A stretch of DNA of 64,000 bases from the NCBI GenBank assembly GCA_025449115.1, contig JAHLKC010000062.1, forward strand, positions 62,001-126,000, in the 5' to 3' direction. The stretch is from Chytridium lagenaria (lineage: Eukaryota > Chytridiomycota > Chytridiomycetes > Chytridiales > Chytridiaceae). Position numbers and translations under genes: made by a program. Below, piece by piece: positions 13,604 through 24,400 of this stretch (position 1 is its first letter; the number at the start of each line of letters is the position of its first letter). A model generated the notes under the pieces. It saw only the letters and a list, made by a program, of their open reading frames with translations. It ran no database searches and was not told where the DNA came from.

Positions 13604-14760
13604 AAAACCCAATTCCTTTGTTTTCGCTCAAGACCTCCACGCTCAACAAGGGTCGACGCGTTTTCCCAACCTAAGAATCTATTTTCACGCGCCGATCCAA
13701 ACGAAATGTAAACCATGTGGAAAAAGAACGTCTAAAATGCCTTTTAATTTTTATGTTCGCGATATGTGAGAGGGTTTTCACGCAAAGAAGAACGGAAACC
13801 CCATTCCTTTGTTTTCGTTCAAGACCTCCCACTCAACAAGGGCCGACGGTTTTCTCAACCTAAAAATCTATTTCAAGCGCGGATACAAACGAAATATAAA
13901 CTACGAAGAAAAAGAACGTCTAAATCGCCTTTTGATTTTTATGTTCGCGATAAGTAAGGGAGTTTTCACGCAAAAAACAACGGAAACCCCATTCCTTTGT
14001 TTTCGTTCAAGACCTCCCGCTCAACAAGGGTCGACGCGTTTTCCCAAGCTAAAAATCAATTTTCACGCGCGGATACAAATAAAATGTAAAAACTACGAAG
14101 GAAAAGAACGTCTAAAACGCCTTTTGATTTTATATTCGCGATCAATGAGAGGGGGTTTCACGCAAAAAACAACGGAAACCCCATTCCTTTTGTTTTCGTT
14201 CAAGACCTCCCGCTCAACAAGGGCCGACGGTTTTCCCAACCCAAAAATCTATTATCTCGTGCGGATACAAACGAAATGTAAACTATGAAGAAAAAGAACG
14301 TCCAAACCGCCTTTTTTAATTATGTTCGCGATAAATTAGACAGGTTTTCCACGCAAAAAAGAACGGAAACCCCATTCCTTTGTTTTCGTTCAAGACGTCC
14401 CCACTCAACAAGGGTCACGACGCGTTTTTCTCAACCTAAGAATCAATTTTCACGCGCGGATACAAACGAAATATAAACGATGAAGAAAAAGAACGTCTAA
14501 AATCCCTTTTGATTTTTTATATTCGCGATCAATGAGAGGGGGTTTTCACGCAAAGAAGAACGGAAACCCCATTCCTTTTGTTTTCGTTCAAGACGTCCCC
14601 ACTCAACAAGGGCCGACGCGGTTTCCGAACGTAGAAACCTATTATCTCGCGCTGATACGAATGAAAAAGAAACTACGAAGAAAAAGAACGTTCAGACCGC
14701 CTTAATTTAATGTTCACAATATGCAAGAGGGTTTTCACGCACAAAAAGACAACGAAAACT
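13604..14760. repeat. Satellite-like array, about six copies of a ~190-bp unit
   Basis: The landmark CGGAAA(A/C)CCC-ATTCC recurs at 13611, 13793, 13981, 14173, 14364 and 14561, and in degenerate form near 14752. The spacings are 182-197 bp. Each unit contains an oriented series of blocks: CATTCCTTTGTTTTCGTTC, a CAACAAGGG block, a TTTTCACGCGCGGATAC block, an AAAAAGAACGTC block and a TATGTTCGCGAT block. The unit lengths are not multiples of three and the frame is not conserved, so this is a DNA repeat and not a repetitive protein. The monomer is close to nucleosome repeat length. Confidence 0.9.
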
Positions 14761-14972
14761 ATTTTCAAGACCATTACATCAAACACCGTGTTCCCAACCT
14801 AAAAAATCAGTTTATTTTGCGATGATATACAAGGAAGAAAATATACAATGGTGAGAAAATGTGCGATAAGAATATGTGTTGATGGGGGTTTTTTTTTTGT
14901 TGCGAAAATAAAAAAGAGGATATGGTATGCAAAACAGAGGCCTTGTTTGGTTGTTGTTGTTGTTAATTTCGT

Positions 14973-16252
14973 TTAACGGCTTCTCAAATCATCGACTCCG
15001 TGCGCTGATGAAGAAGGGGGTTTAGAGGATAGAAGAGAACGAAAAGAATGAAAAAGGAGTTTGGAGGATAGAGGAAAACGCATATAAAAGATACAAAGGG
15101 GCTTGGAGGATAGAAGAAAACGCAAATACATGAAAGAGAAGGTTGTAAAGAAGAACGGGACAAACTAAAAAAACCACAAAAAAAAAAACAAAACGAGTAG
15201 GGGGGGAAGGGTTTACGAAAAAAAAAAAAAAAAAAAAAAAAAAAGACTTACCAAAAGTACACCCATCCCCAAACCTACAAACCCCAGTCCCCTCATAAAA
15301 CCGACACATCTCCGTCTTATAAACCCTCGGATCCCCCATCCTCTTTCCAGAGCACACACTCTGCACATTCTGCAAAACCCCAATCCTTTTAGGCGACACG
15401 GGTGACGGGGGTTCCAACCTCTCCTCATTGGCAGGCTTGATCAAAAACGGCGACGTCGGGGTAGGCGGTGGTGTAGCGGGCAACCTCGTCAACGGCGTAG
15501 TGGAAGCAAGAAGAGGAGCCGGGATGACCCCCATGGTAGTAGGGGTGGACCAACCTGTGTTGGTGAGAGCGGAGATGGGATCAAAGTCTTCGCGACGATG
15601 GAGGGAACGGGGAGGGAGGGACGAGGAGGGGGGAGACGCATTTCGGTGTATCCGTGAGCGAACCAGCAGGTTTCGGGGACGGCGCGGAAACAACGACCGG
15701 TTGCCATGAAGGTGCGGCAGAGGACGGTTTTGTATGGGGTTGAAGGGTGGACTGAGCGTGGGGAGGTTCGGAGGAATGGGGTTTGACGGATAGGAGGGGG
15801 GAGGGGTGGAGGTGGCGTCAAAGGGGAAGGTTTGGGTGCGTTTTCGTTTAAGGGCTTTGGTCTTTTTATTTATTTTTTTTTGGAGAGGAGGGTTGAAGGT
15901 TGTTGTTATTTTATTTTTATTTTGGGTTATGGTTACCTCGTGTTCGTACATGTCGAAGAAGGAGCAGGAAGCGGCTTTGGCTAGATCAAAGCTGACGAGC
16001 TTAGGGAAGGGTTATAGAAAAAAGAGGGTTAGTGGAAGACGAGGGGGTTGGTGGATGGTGTACCGTCATGTCATCCTCAAACTCGTTCACCCATTTGACG
16101 GTTAAGGCTTCAGTGTCCATGTTGACTTCCTCCTTGAGGTCGTTTTTCTCGTTGACGGGTTCATCCTTGAGCATCATCATGGACAAGAGGGTGACGGTCT
16201 CCTCAGGGACGTCGTCTTCGTCCTCTCGTTCCTCGTTGTGTTGGTAAGGCAT
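14973..16252 (-). CDS. Tandem CCCH zinc-finger protein (TIS11/tristetraprolin-like)
   Basis: A likely mRNA-binding regulator of the TIS11/Cth2/Zfs1 type. The proposed start at 16252 (MPYQHNEERED) opens an acidic N-terminus. The first finger reads YKTVLCRTFMATGRC...CWFAHG, with C-x8-C-x7-C-x3-H spacing. The second reads YKTEMCRFYEGTGVCRFGDGC then TFAHG, with the canonical C-x8-C-x5-C-x3-H spacing. An intron (15005-15251) splits the second finger exactly at its last codons, and the final 32-nt exon supplies the last His (AHGVDDLRSR, stop TAA). The fingers are about 110 residues apart, whereas the TTP family has an 18-residue linker. One apparent indel lies near 15590. An in-frame upstream ATG at 16483 is an alternative start. 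Both fingers keep the YKTxxC lead-in seen in AU-rich-element binders. Confidence 0.8.
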
Positions 16253-16489
16253 TGTTTGTGGGGGAAAAATCAGGGTGGAGGAGTCAGGGTGGGAAAGGAA
16301 GGGGCTAAGGAGGTGATGAGGAAGGGGGTCTCGTGGGTTGTGGGTGGGGGACGTGTCTCCCGAATAGGTTTTCCTTTTTTTGTTTTTCGTTTGGGAGGAC
16401 GCGTGGATGACGTGCTGTACGTTCATCAGCACGGGTGATGTTTTCGGTGTGTGGTGATGGGGGGTGTCGAGGGCTCCCGTCACTTGTAT

Positions 16490-17811
16490 TTTTTAAGTTA
16501 ACGTGTTCGTACCACAAAGTTGGTTCTCGGACAAGCAAGATTTAAAGTGACCTTATTCGAAATGGAAATAAAAGAATCTAAAAAAAAATCTAATTATAAG
16601 TTTTTAAAGAAATTTATTCAAGTTCAAATAAGGATGTTCCTTTCTCGCTCTTTTATTTATTTTTTTTTAAAAAAAACCAAACTCTTGAAATACACCTCAC
16701 ACCGTCGCCTTACTAGAAGTTTTGATTTACCGATATATAGAAAAAAATAAGCTGCAATGTTAATCCACTACTAACAACGACCAGCCTCTAAATTCTGAAA
16801 CAAAAAAGGATTAATGGCTCAAACACGACCATCGCGTTTGCTGGCATCGACAGACTCGATCAATACGATGGCGTGATGTGCTGTTTTTTTTTACGATTAT
16901 AGGTAGTTTTCATCCCTGTTGCATACGTATAGATACGCAAACTCAACAAAGATGGATGATGCTTTGTACGAAATGGAGGGTCTGTTCATGATAACCCTTT
17001 ATGATCACATATTTCATTGTTTTGTGAATCTAAAAAAGTCATGTTTTAAACGCCAATTCAGAATAAAAATCACTCAGGAGCTGAATACTAAAAAGTAGTC
17101 CACGCTAATGTAATCTTTTATCAATAAACGAACACTTGACGCCCCATCAACATATAACAAGTCCCTCAAAAAGGTAGTTTTCATTGGTGGGGAAGGGGGA
17201 TATGATTAATTATTGTTGAAGGGATCCGGTGGTTTGACTGTTTGCATCCGCCCGTTTTTATATGTGTTTGCCTCCGAATGCTGCTTGAATTGGGCAAGAG
17301 TTCCGTTGGGTTTTCAATAAATATTTAATTAAATGAAATTGATTGATTGATTGATGATTAATTTTATTAATAAAATTTTTTTTCTGTGGTGTGTTTGAGA
17401 TGCACGACTCAGGAGCTGGTTAGCGGAGCAATGCTAGGTAGTGAGCTGTGAGAGTGGTGTAGTGTAGTGAGTGCGTGTCAGTGAATATTGAATACATTTC
17501 AAGCGAGGGTGATATGATAGACCTTATATTATTCAACAATTATCTAACAAAAATAAAATCATATAGATTTTAGACTTTTCATATATGCCTTGTGTGTGTA
17601 TTTGCCAGCTGGGGGACATGCATACACATGGAACACGTAGTTGTATACGTACAAGAAAGTGTATAAGATAGTGAATACGTGAGAGACAGAGTGAGTGAGT
17701 GAGTGAGTGAGTGAGTGAGTGAGTGATGTAGGAGTGACTGTATGAATGAGCAGTGAGTCTGCAGCTGAGTCCTGCTCTCCTGTGAGGTGGATACAAATTA
17801 AAAGTAATTAT
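16490..17811. other. Intergenic region upstream of the Harbinger element
   Basis: The stretch is AT-rich and contains a GTGA microsatellite at about 17693-17726 plus short TTGA repeats near 17340. I see no convincing gene. It may contain the promoter and 5' untranslated region of the CCCH gene at its left end. Confidence 0.5.
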
Positions 17812-17814
17812 TAA

Positions 17815-17830
17815 GGGTGCGCTTGGATTC
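17815..17830 (+). repeat. Left terminal inverted repeat of Harbinger element
   Basis: The sequence GGGTGCGCTTGGATTC is the exact inverse of 21220-21235. The adjacent 17812-17814 TAA is the target-site duplication. Confidence 0.95.
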
Positions 17831-18074
17831 AGATTTTTCGTTATTTCACTAATAATATTAAGGGGTGCTTCAGGCGAAATAATGATTTCACAAAATTATC
17901 TGAAATAATGTTATTTGCGAAATCATTATTTCGCTTGCGCACACCGCTAATAAAACCCCAATGATTTGTGAAATAAAATGTCATCAGTAATAAAGTAAAG
18001 TGGTGGTTGGATTCGCACCACAGCACATTATTCAGGAAGTTGTCACAACCATAGTGTTTGTTAAGTTCCTCACC

Positions 18075-19467
18075 ATGTCTCGGCAGATCCAGTCACGGTC
18101 TGCTAATGTCCATCTTCGCCACCGTTTCGCAAACTCGAGGTATCGTCCTTACTCCAGTTGTCAGCGGAAAGATGATTTGAACCTGGACGAGGATGAAGAA
18201 CTCTCTCTCCTTCTGCTTTCCATGATGGCAATGCTCCTCCTTTGGTACCATCAAGCTTACATGGATATAAGGCCTCCTACCACCAGTGCTGCAACAGCAA
18301 TAGTGCACTTTAAATATTTAGTTGGGTATCAGGACTGGCGCTTTGGGGAAATAGTCCGCATGAGCTCTTGTGTTTTTCAAGAACTTTGTAGCGTTTTGAG
18401 AGAACACGGGTTCAGAGATTCCAGAAAAGGAATAACCGTCGAACACCAGATAATACTATTCATCCAGGTATTTATTATAGACTCAGCATCTCGGAGAACT
18501 GCTTTCTAATCATCACATCATTTCTATAACAGGTTGGGCGGGGTAAAACAAGCAGACAGATAGCAACGGAGTTTCGCTTGAGCAAAGAGACAATCAGCAG
18601 ACACTTCAACAACACTTTACGCAAACTCATGCAAGTAGCGTCAGAATTTATACGGCTGCCAACAAACGAAGATATACTCCGGTGGCCCACTCCTCGTGAG
18701 ATCGTCGTCAACCCCAAGTTTTTCCCGTTTTTCAAGAATTGCTTGGGTGCTTTAGACGGGACCCACGTAGAGGCCATGGTGCCATGTAACGATCAGCCTC
18801 GATTTCGAAATCGTAAGGGGTTCATCTCGCAAAATGTCCTTGGAGTATGCTCTTTTGACTTGACTTTTCAAACTGTTTACGCGGGGTGGGAAGGGAGTGC
18901 CAGTGACGCAAGGGTTCTGGAAGATGCTGTGAGGAAGGGGGCTTTTGTCGTGCCTGATGGGCATTACTATCTTGCAGATGCTGGATATGGTTTGACGCGG
19001 CAGACGTTGACACCGTTTAGAGGGGTTCGGTACCATTTAAAGGAGTGGTCAAAGGGGAGCGGACGAGAAGACAGAAAACCGGAAAATGCGAAGGAGCTCT
19101 TCAATCTACGTCATGCTATGCTTCGCAACGTCGTTGAGCGAATATTTGGGGTCTTGAAGAGGCGATTCCCACTTCTGAAAAGGATGGTCGACTATCCTTA
19201 TCGAACCCAAGTACGACTGGTCTACGCTTTCTCCTTTTTGCACAACTTCATACATAGGGGGGGAGGCGAGATTGGATATCCGATTCTGCAATCGAGACAT
19301 TGGAGGAACAAAGAGGTGGCATCGGTGCCGCATACTTAGAAGAAAATGAGGAAAATATGGAGGTACCTGAAGATAATACAGACGCGGAAAACTGGAGGTT
19401 AGGCATTGCAAACGAGATGTGGGACTCATACTGTGCATACATAAGAACGTCCACGTCGCGAACTTAA
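18075..19467 (+). CDS. Harbinger DDE transposase (DDE_Tnp_4 type nuclease)
   Basis: Exon 1 (18075-18467) starts MSRQIQSRSANVHLRH and exon 2 starts at 18533, after a 65-nt GT..AG intron. A helix-turn-helix-like segment (TSRQIATEFRLSKETISRHF) precedes the catalytic domain. The DDE triad is visible: Asp in GALDGTHV, Asp in YYLADAGYG, and Glu in NVVERIFGVLKRRFP. Together these cut and rejoin the transposon ends. The frame ends early at 19339 unless one G is restored in the G7 run at 19257-19263. With eight Gs it continues to a conserved-looking tail (ENWRLGIANEMWDSYCAYI) ending at 19467. It is convergent with the partner gene inside the same element. Confidence 0.93.
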
Positions 19468-19530
19468 TAACCGTTTTTTTTAAAAAAATATAATAAAATG
19501 GGTTTGAATATCATCCACATTTATTTACTT

Positions 19531-20917
19531 TTAATTATCCTTAGGAATACAAGTACGGATGAAAGACTTCGTTGCTTCTGACCCTTCCCCGTCTTTCGCG
19601 TTCATTTTCACCAAAATCTGAGGTAGGCGATCATTCTCACCAAATGACTTTAAAACCTCGCCGAGTTCCTGCGATGAAAGCTCGAGGTCGGATTGCTTTT
19701 CGAATAAGATGTCAGTGGCGATGCTTAAATAGTCGATAGGCTCAAAAGTATCCATCCGATGTTGTCGACGTGCTCCAATGTCACTGACAACTTGCGTTAT
19801 GTTACTAAGGACAGCGGCAAAACTTGACTTTTCACTCTTCTTCTTTTGATCGCGATGCGTACCGTTGTCTGACGCTTTTGCATGCCTTTTACGTTTGCGG
19901 GCGGAGTCTGGACCTTCGATCGAACTTTCGTCATCTTCATCGGAAAAAAGGAATTGATCTTGATGAGTCGAAACTGAAGAGGTTTTCGATGCGAGAGGTG
20001 TACCAGACAACGTGCGAGATGCAGCCGATGACGTGCGAGACCGCATTCCAGCAGTAGAGAAGCTTATCACAGTGCTGACTCCTTTTCCAGTTTCCTCTTC
20101 GTTTTTTTCGTCGTCGTCACTCTCCTCTTCCTGTCCAGAATTATGGTCATCATTCAACATGATGGCATCCTTTCCTGTCGCCACTTGACCGTCCAAAATG
20201 GCCTCGAGACTACTAACGAAAAGGTGTAGGTTGGTTGACTCTTTGACCCAGATGTAGGCTTTCTTTTTGTTTTCTTCCATAGGCTGTTTTGTATTATAAA
20301 AAAAACAAATCCATTAGAATATACGTGACGCAGTAATCATAACAAGAAACTCACCGCTAATAAAGCCTCCCACACATCATCGGGTGCTGTAAAAGTCTGC
20401 ATGTCCTCCGACCAGCCAAACCCACTCATGTCCTTAAGTGCCTTAATGGCATTATACCGTGGCTTCCACTGACTTTCTGTTAGCCACCCAGAGAAAATGC
20501 AAGAGACAAGAGACATACCATTTGATTAAAGTGGCTTTTTATTTGATCAACTGTGTAATCAACTCGGAAAGTGGCATTGAGATTAACCATGATGTTTTGC
20601 CATGATTCTGCCTTCAAGCCCCCGCCATCAGTTCCTTTCCCACGCTGCTTTTGTCCGACGATTGCTTCTAGTACAAATGCCGATTGTTTATCTGTCCATT
20701 TGATCCGCTTCCCTCCCACCCTCTTCTTTAACCTTGATGACTCTCTCTTCCTTCGCTTTTCCCTTATGGTTTTGACGGCCTTCTGTCTTCTCTTGTTTCT
20801 TCTCCACCTCCTCCTTCTTTGACTTGAGAGTCCCATGGGTTTGGCGCTGGTAATAACAGGAGTGCCTTCTATGATGAACGCGGCGTTCGTGATGTCGCTG
20901 TCGTCGTCTTCCGTCAT
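19531..20917 (-). CDS. Harbinger accessory Myb/SANT-like DNA-binding protein
   Basis: Three exons (20917-20519, 20468-20355 and 20283-19531) join in phase to about 421 residues. A basic N-terminus is followed by a Myb/SANT-like domain of the Myb_DNA-bind_3 type. It starts KRIKWTDKQSAFVLEAIVGQ and continues ESWQNIMVNLNATF, YTVDQIKSHFNQM, WKPRYNAIKALKDMSGFGW and APDDVWEALL. A long acidic/serine-rich middle holds a basic RKRKRH patch (possible nuclear signal), and the C-terminus is helical. In characterised Harbinger elements the equivalent protein binds subterminal sites and helps nuclear import and recruitment of the transposase. An in-frame ATG at 21028 is an alternative start. No indels are seen. 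Confidence 0.9.
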
Positions 20918-21219
20918 GGATGCTTTTAACAGATGTGAAATGACTACAGTGTTGACGACAAGTGTTGTGTGTTGTGTCACCTTTATTCTGTGAAAACGGA
21001 GTCCCGACATATATTTCGTTAATAACATTTCAATTAATGATTTTTTCGCAAATCATTATTTCGCGAAATAACGAAATTTGAATCCATCCAGCACTTTTGT
21101 AAAATATTGCATTAAGGAATTTGCCTCCGCATTTTTAGAAAATTAAAAATGAATCCAACCAACAATTTTAGAAAATAATGATTTAGGGCCAAAAATTTAC
21201 GAAATAACGTTTTTTTGGC

Positions 21220-21235
21220 GAATCCAAGCGCACCC
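21220..21235 (-). repeat. Right terminal inverted repeat of Harbinger element
   Basis: An exact inverse of the left end (GAATCCAAGCGCACCC on the plus strand). It is followed by the target duplication TAA at 21236-21238. Confidence 0.95.
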
Positions 21236-21427
21236 TAAATTTATTAATTAATTTTAATTCCCTATTATTATTATTATTATTTGGAACCTTATTATTTACT
21301 TTTAAATAATAATTTCTATTTATTATTTAATTTTTATATTACACACGCATCCACAAAAACCACCCTCAACCAGCTCTGAAATACAATTAATTATTAAAAC
21401 AACAAAAGAATTAAACGTTCCTGAAGG

Positions 21428-24400
21428 ATGGAACTGGATTTGATGGAGGAGGAAAAGTCATGCACTCACACCGATCGATCCGTCGACAACAGCACCGCAA
21501 AAAGGGATCATTCGCTTACTCCAACCCCAACTCCTCATTCACTACCACCACACCACCACCACCGCCACCAACACAGCTACAGCTTCAACTCCAACAACGT
21601 CCACTGCAACAACGGCAGACCAGCAGGAGGAGCATCATCAACATCACCATCATCATCAGCACCATCAGCATCATCCTCATTCTCACTCCCACTCTGCTGA
21701 CTCTGACCACCATCAACTTGCTCACACTCTCAAGTTTTAGGAGACGAAGGGGCTGGTGCATTCCAAGACAACCCCCTCACGAGGGCAGCCATGCATGCAG
21801 GTGCAACAATCGTACCCCCTTATCAAAACAACAACTCCACATCCTTCCCATCCATTCCACCCCTTCCCCACCACATCACCATCCTTCCTCATCCTCCTCC
21901 TCTGTCGCATCCAACATCACCGCCACCTCCACCTCCTTACATCGCAGTCGCCGCACCTCCACACTCCCGCCCTGGCGTTTCTCACGAAAAGGCCCCTTTG
22001 AAACCATGGACGATGACAATGACTCTTTTGGAGACTCTGACAGTGCTCATGAGGACGAACGAGCCAGATACGACTTCACCCAGCTGTACAACCACCACCA
22101 ACGCTTCTCCAAACCTATCTTCAGCCTTTGCACCACCCGTTCCGTGTTTTCTCATGGCAGGATTGGTTGTTCTTGTGGTTCAACATCCAGAGATTGGGAA
22201 AAACTTTTCAAAGTCAATGTCAACCGTGTATGAGAGCTTCTCAACGTTGAATGTGTCGACAATGAAGGGGTGGATTGGCGGGGATGCGCTGCCATTCTTG
22301 CCCATGTTTTTTGTGCAGGCTGCAGTGATGGCTGTGGTATGCCGGGTGGCGGCGGGGATGAATGGAGTCGCGTGGAGAAAGGGCGTAGTAACGGGATGAA
22401 GCGGGTGTGGAGGAAAGAATGAAATTGACACTGCGAGAAGGAGAAGGAATAGGAGACGGATCAAGACCATGACGCAGCCGGGTTCACAAAGAATATGAAA
22501 CATGAAGATATATCCTCTGGAGAATGGTGAGAGTTTTTGTCATGGTTTTATTATTAAAATCGTGTTTCAACCCACCCCTCTCTATCCTATATTATTATTT
22601 TTTTTGACATATTGAATTCTTTATGACATGATGTTGATTAGGATGAGACGTGGGCTCAAGGATGTGAGGGATGAAGGAGGGAATGTGGCGGCTTGGTTGC
22701 AGATGAAGGAGACAGCGGATCAAGGGACGGATACCAGTGATCTACCTGTGGATGATGATGAAGGTTTGAGGAGACCAAATCAATAGACGCGTCGATCAAA
22801 CGGGAGGTGAGCAGGAGAGAAACGAGCGGATGGAGTATGAAGTTCAACGACTTGTCCCGGTGAGTTAACTTAATATGAATTAGATAATTTTTGAGATTTA
22901 ATCTTTTTATTTAATTTTTTTTTATTTGTGCGTTTGTTTAGAGAGCGGATATCTCGGCTGAATTCCTCCAAACACTGTGAGTTGAATTAAATTATTTTTT
23001 TTTAAATTCCTTTGCCTCCCTCACCCTATAGGAGTGTTGTAGTTGTTAGTAGTAGTATTTAGTATTAAGTAGTAATGGTGGTATTTAGTATGTAGATGGA
23101 TAGATAGATGGACAGTAGTTTGTTTATTGAGTAGAAGAGGTGGAGAATAGGATTAGGATATGTGTGTGTGTTGACTGATTGATTGATATGGAGGGGAGGA
23201 AAGGTGAAGGCTGACTAGTCAGCTACATTGGTACATACCAATGAATGACATGGTTTAGTGTAACGTGTTGCATGCATGAGTAATTGGAATTGTCACTTAT
23301 GATATATAGTTAATTAGTTAAAGTTTTTATTTGTTTTCATTTTGATTTTTATTTTTAACTTTGATTTTGATTTGATTTTAATTTCAATTTCCTTTGTTTT
23401 TTATTTATTATTTATTTATTTATTTCACTGCTTGGTGGATAAGCAAGCAAGCAAGCAAGAGGAAAGAGGAAGGGTGTTTTATTTATTTATTCATTTATTT
23501 ATTTATTTGCATTCAAAGGGATGCGTCACACAATCAGTTGTTCGGTGAATGGTTATTTGTCTTTATTTTTAATTCCGGAGCACTGGATCATCTTTGTTAC
23601 TGTCCGAAACCTTAACCTTACCAATTACCACAATCCACACACTCCTTTTTTTCTAAAACCATTTTACTCGGAATGAATGAATGAAAAATACTAAACCTTT
23701 CTTTATCTATGTTTACAAACTATAGGCACATTCGAGGTTAATAGGGCAGAGAATGGATCGTTTTCAATGTTTTCTCCTCAACTCGTTAGTCTGCTAGGAT
23801 ACCCTGATACTGTGGAACGAACCTCTATGAGCACTTTTTGGCAAGATGTTATGCATCCAGATGTACGTACTTTTATATTTTGGTGTTTTTCCTCTGTTTC
23901 ATACGCTCCTTCTCTCTCTTTCCCTTCCCTTTACCAAGGAAAGAAAGATACGGAAGGAACTTGTTTAAAGAAAACCCTATCCCAACACACCCTTTCCCCT
24001 TTCTTTTCTTTTCTTTTTCTTTTCTCCATTTACTAGACGTCAAATTCGGTTTCCCTCGCCTTCTCAACGATGGTCCCGGTTTTCTCGCACAAATCCGTGT
24101 CCGAAAAGCCAACGGCGAATGGTTACCCTTCTCACCTCATGTGCGGTCTCCAAGAGGGTGTTTGGTCAGGAAGCTGTGGATGTTCAACCGCCTTTTTCGG
24201 CTTTTGAGATGACGGGTGTGCCGGATCACGCTGTACCGCCTTGGCCGACGGACGAGGAGAGAGCGATAAAGGGAGTGGCGGTGCAGTGGTTAGGGATTCA
24301 TACGGATATTTCGGATCTGGATAGGGTGCAGATGAATTGAGGGAGAGTTGGATGAGGTTTCGGAGTTGAAGGAGAAGGCGGAGGAGGCTGCGCATGCAAA

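Larger units (their letters stand above)
17815..21235. mobile_element. PIF/Harbinger DNA transposon, nearly complete
   Basis: The element is bounded by perfect inverted repeats beginning GGGTGCGCTTGGATTC (17815-17830 and, inverted, 21220-21235). It is flanked by direct TAA trinucleotides (17812-17814 and 21236-21238), the TWA target duplication typical of PIF/Harbinger. Imperfect similarity continues inward (CGTTATTTC on both sides). It encodes the two convergent genes expected for this superfamily, a DDE transposase on the plus strand and a Myb/SANT-like protein on the minus strand, 63 bp apart. The length is about 3.4 kb. Both genes look intact apart from a one-base gap in a G run, so the insertion is probably young. 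Confidence 0.95.

Noticed and set aside
13566..14476. Overlapping open frames through the ~190-bp repeats suggesting a repetitive protein
   Set aside because: Unit lengths vary by non-multiples of three and the peptide changes frame from copy to copy, so conservation is at DNA level.
13604..14760. CRISPR-like array
   Set aside because: Units are ~190 bp, similar along their whole length, without short identical repeats separated by unique spacers, and the genome is eukaryotic.
17533..17796. Minus-strand 87-codon frame before the Harbinger element
   Set aside because: Contains the GTGA microsatellite translated as Thr-His-Ser-Leu repeats; no protein-like features.
22180..22503. Minus-strand 107-codon frame with a signal-peptide-like start
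   Set aside because: The plus strand here reads through hydrophobic segments continuous with the histidine kinase gene; evidence favours the plus strand, though not conclusively.
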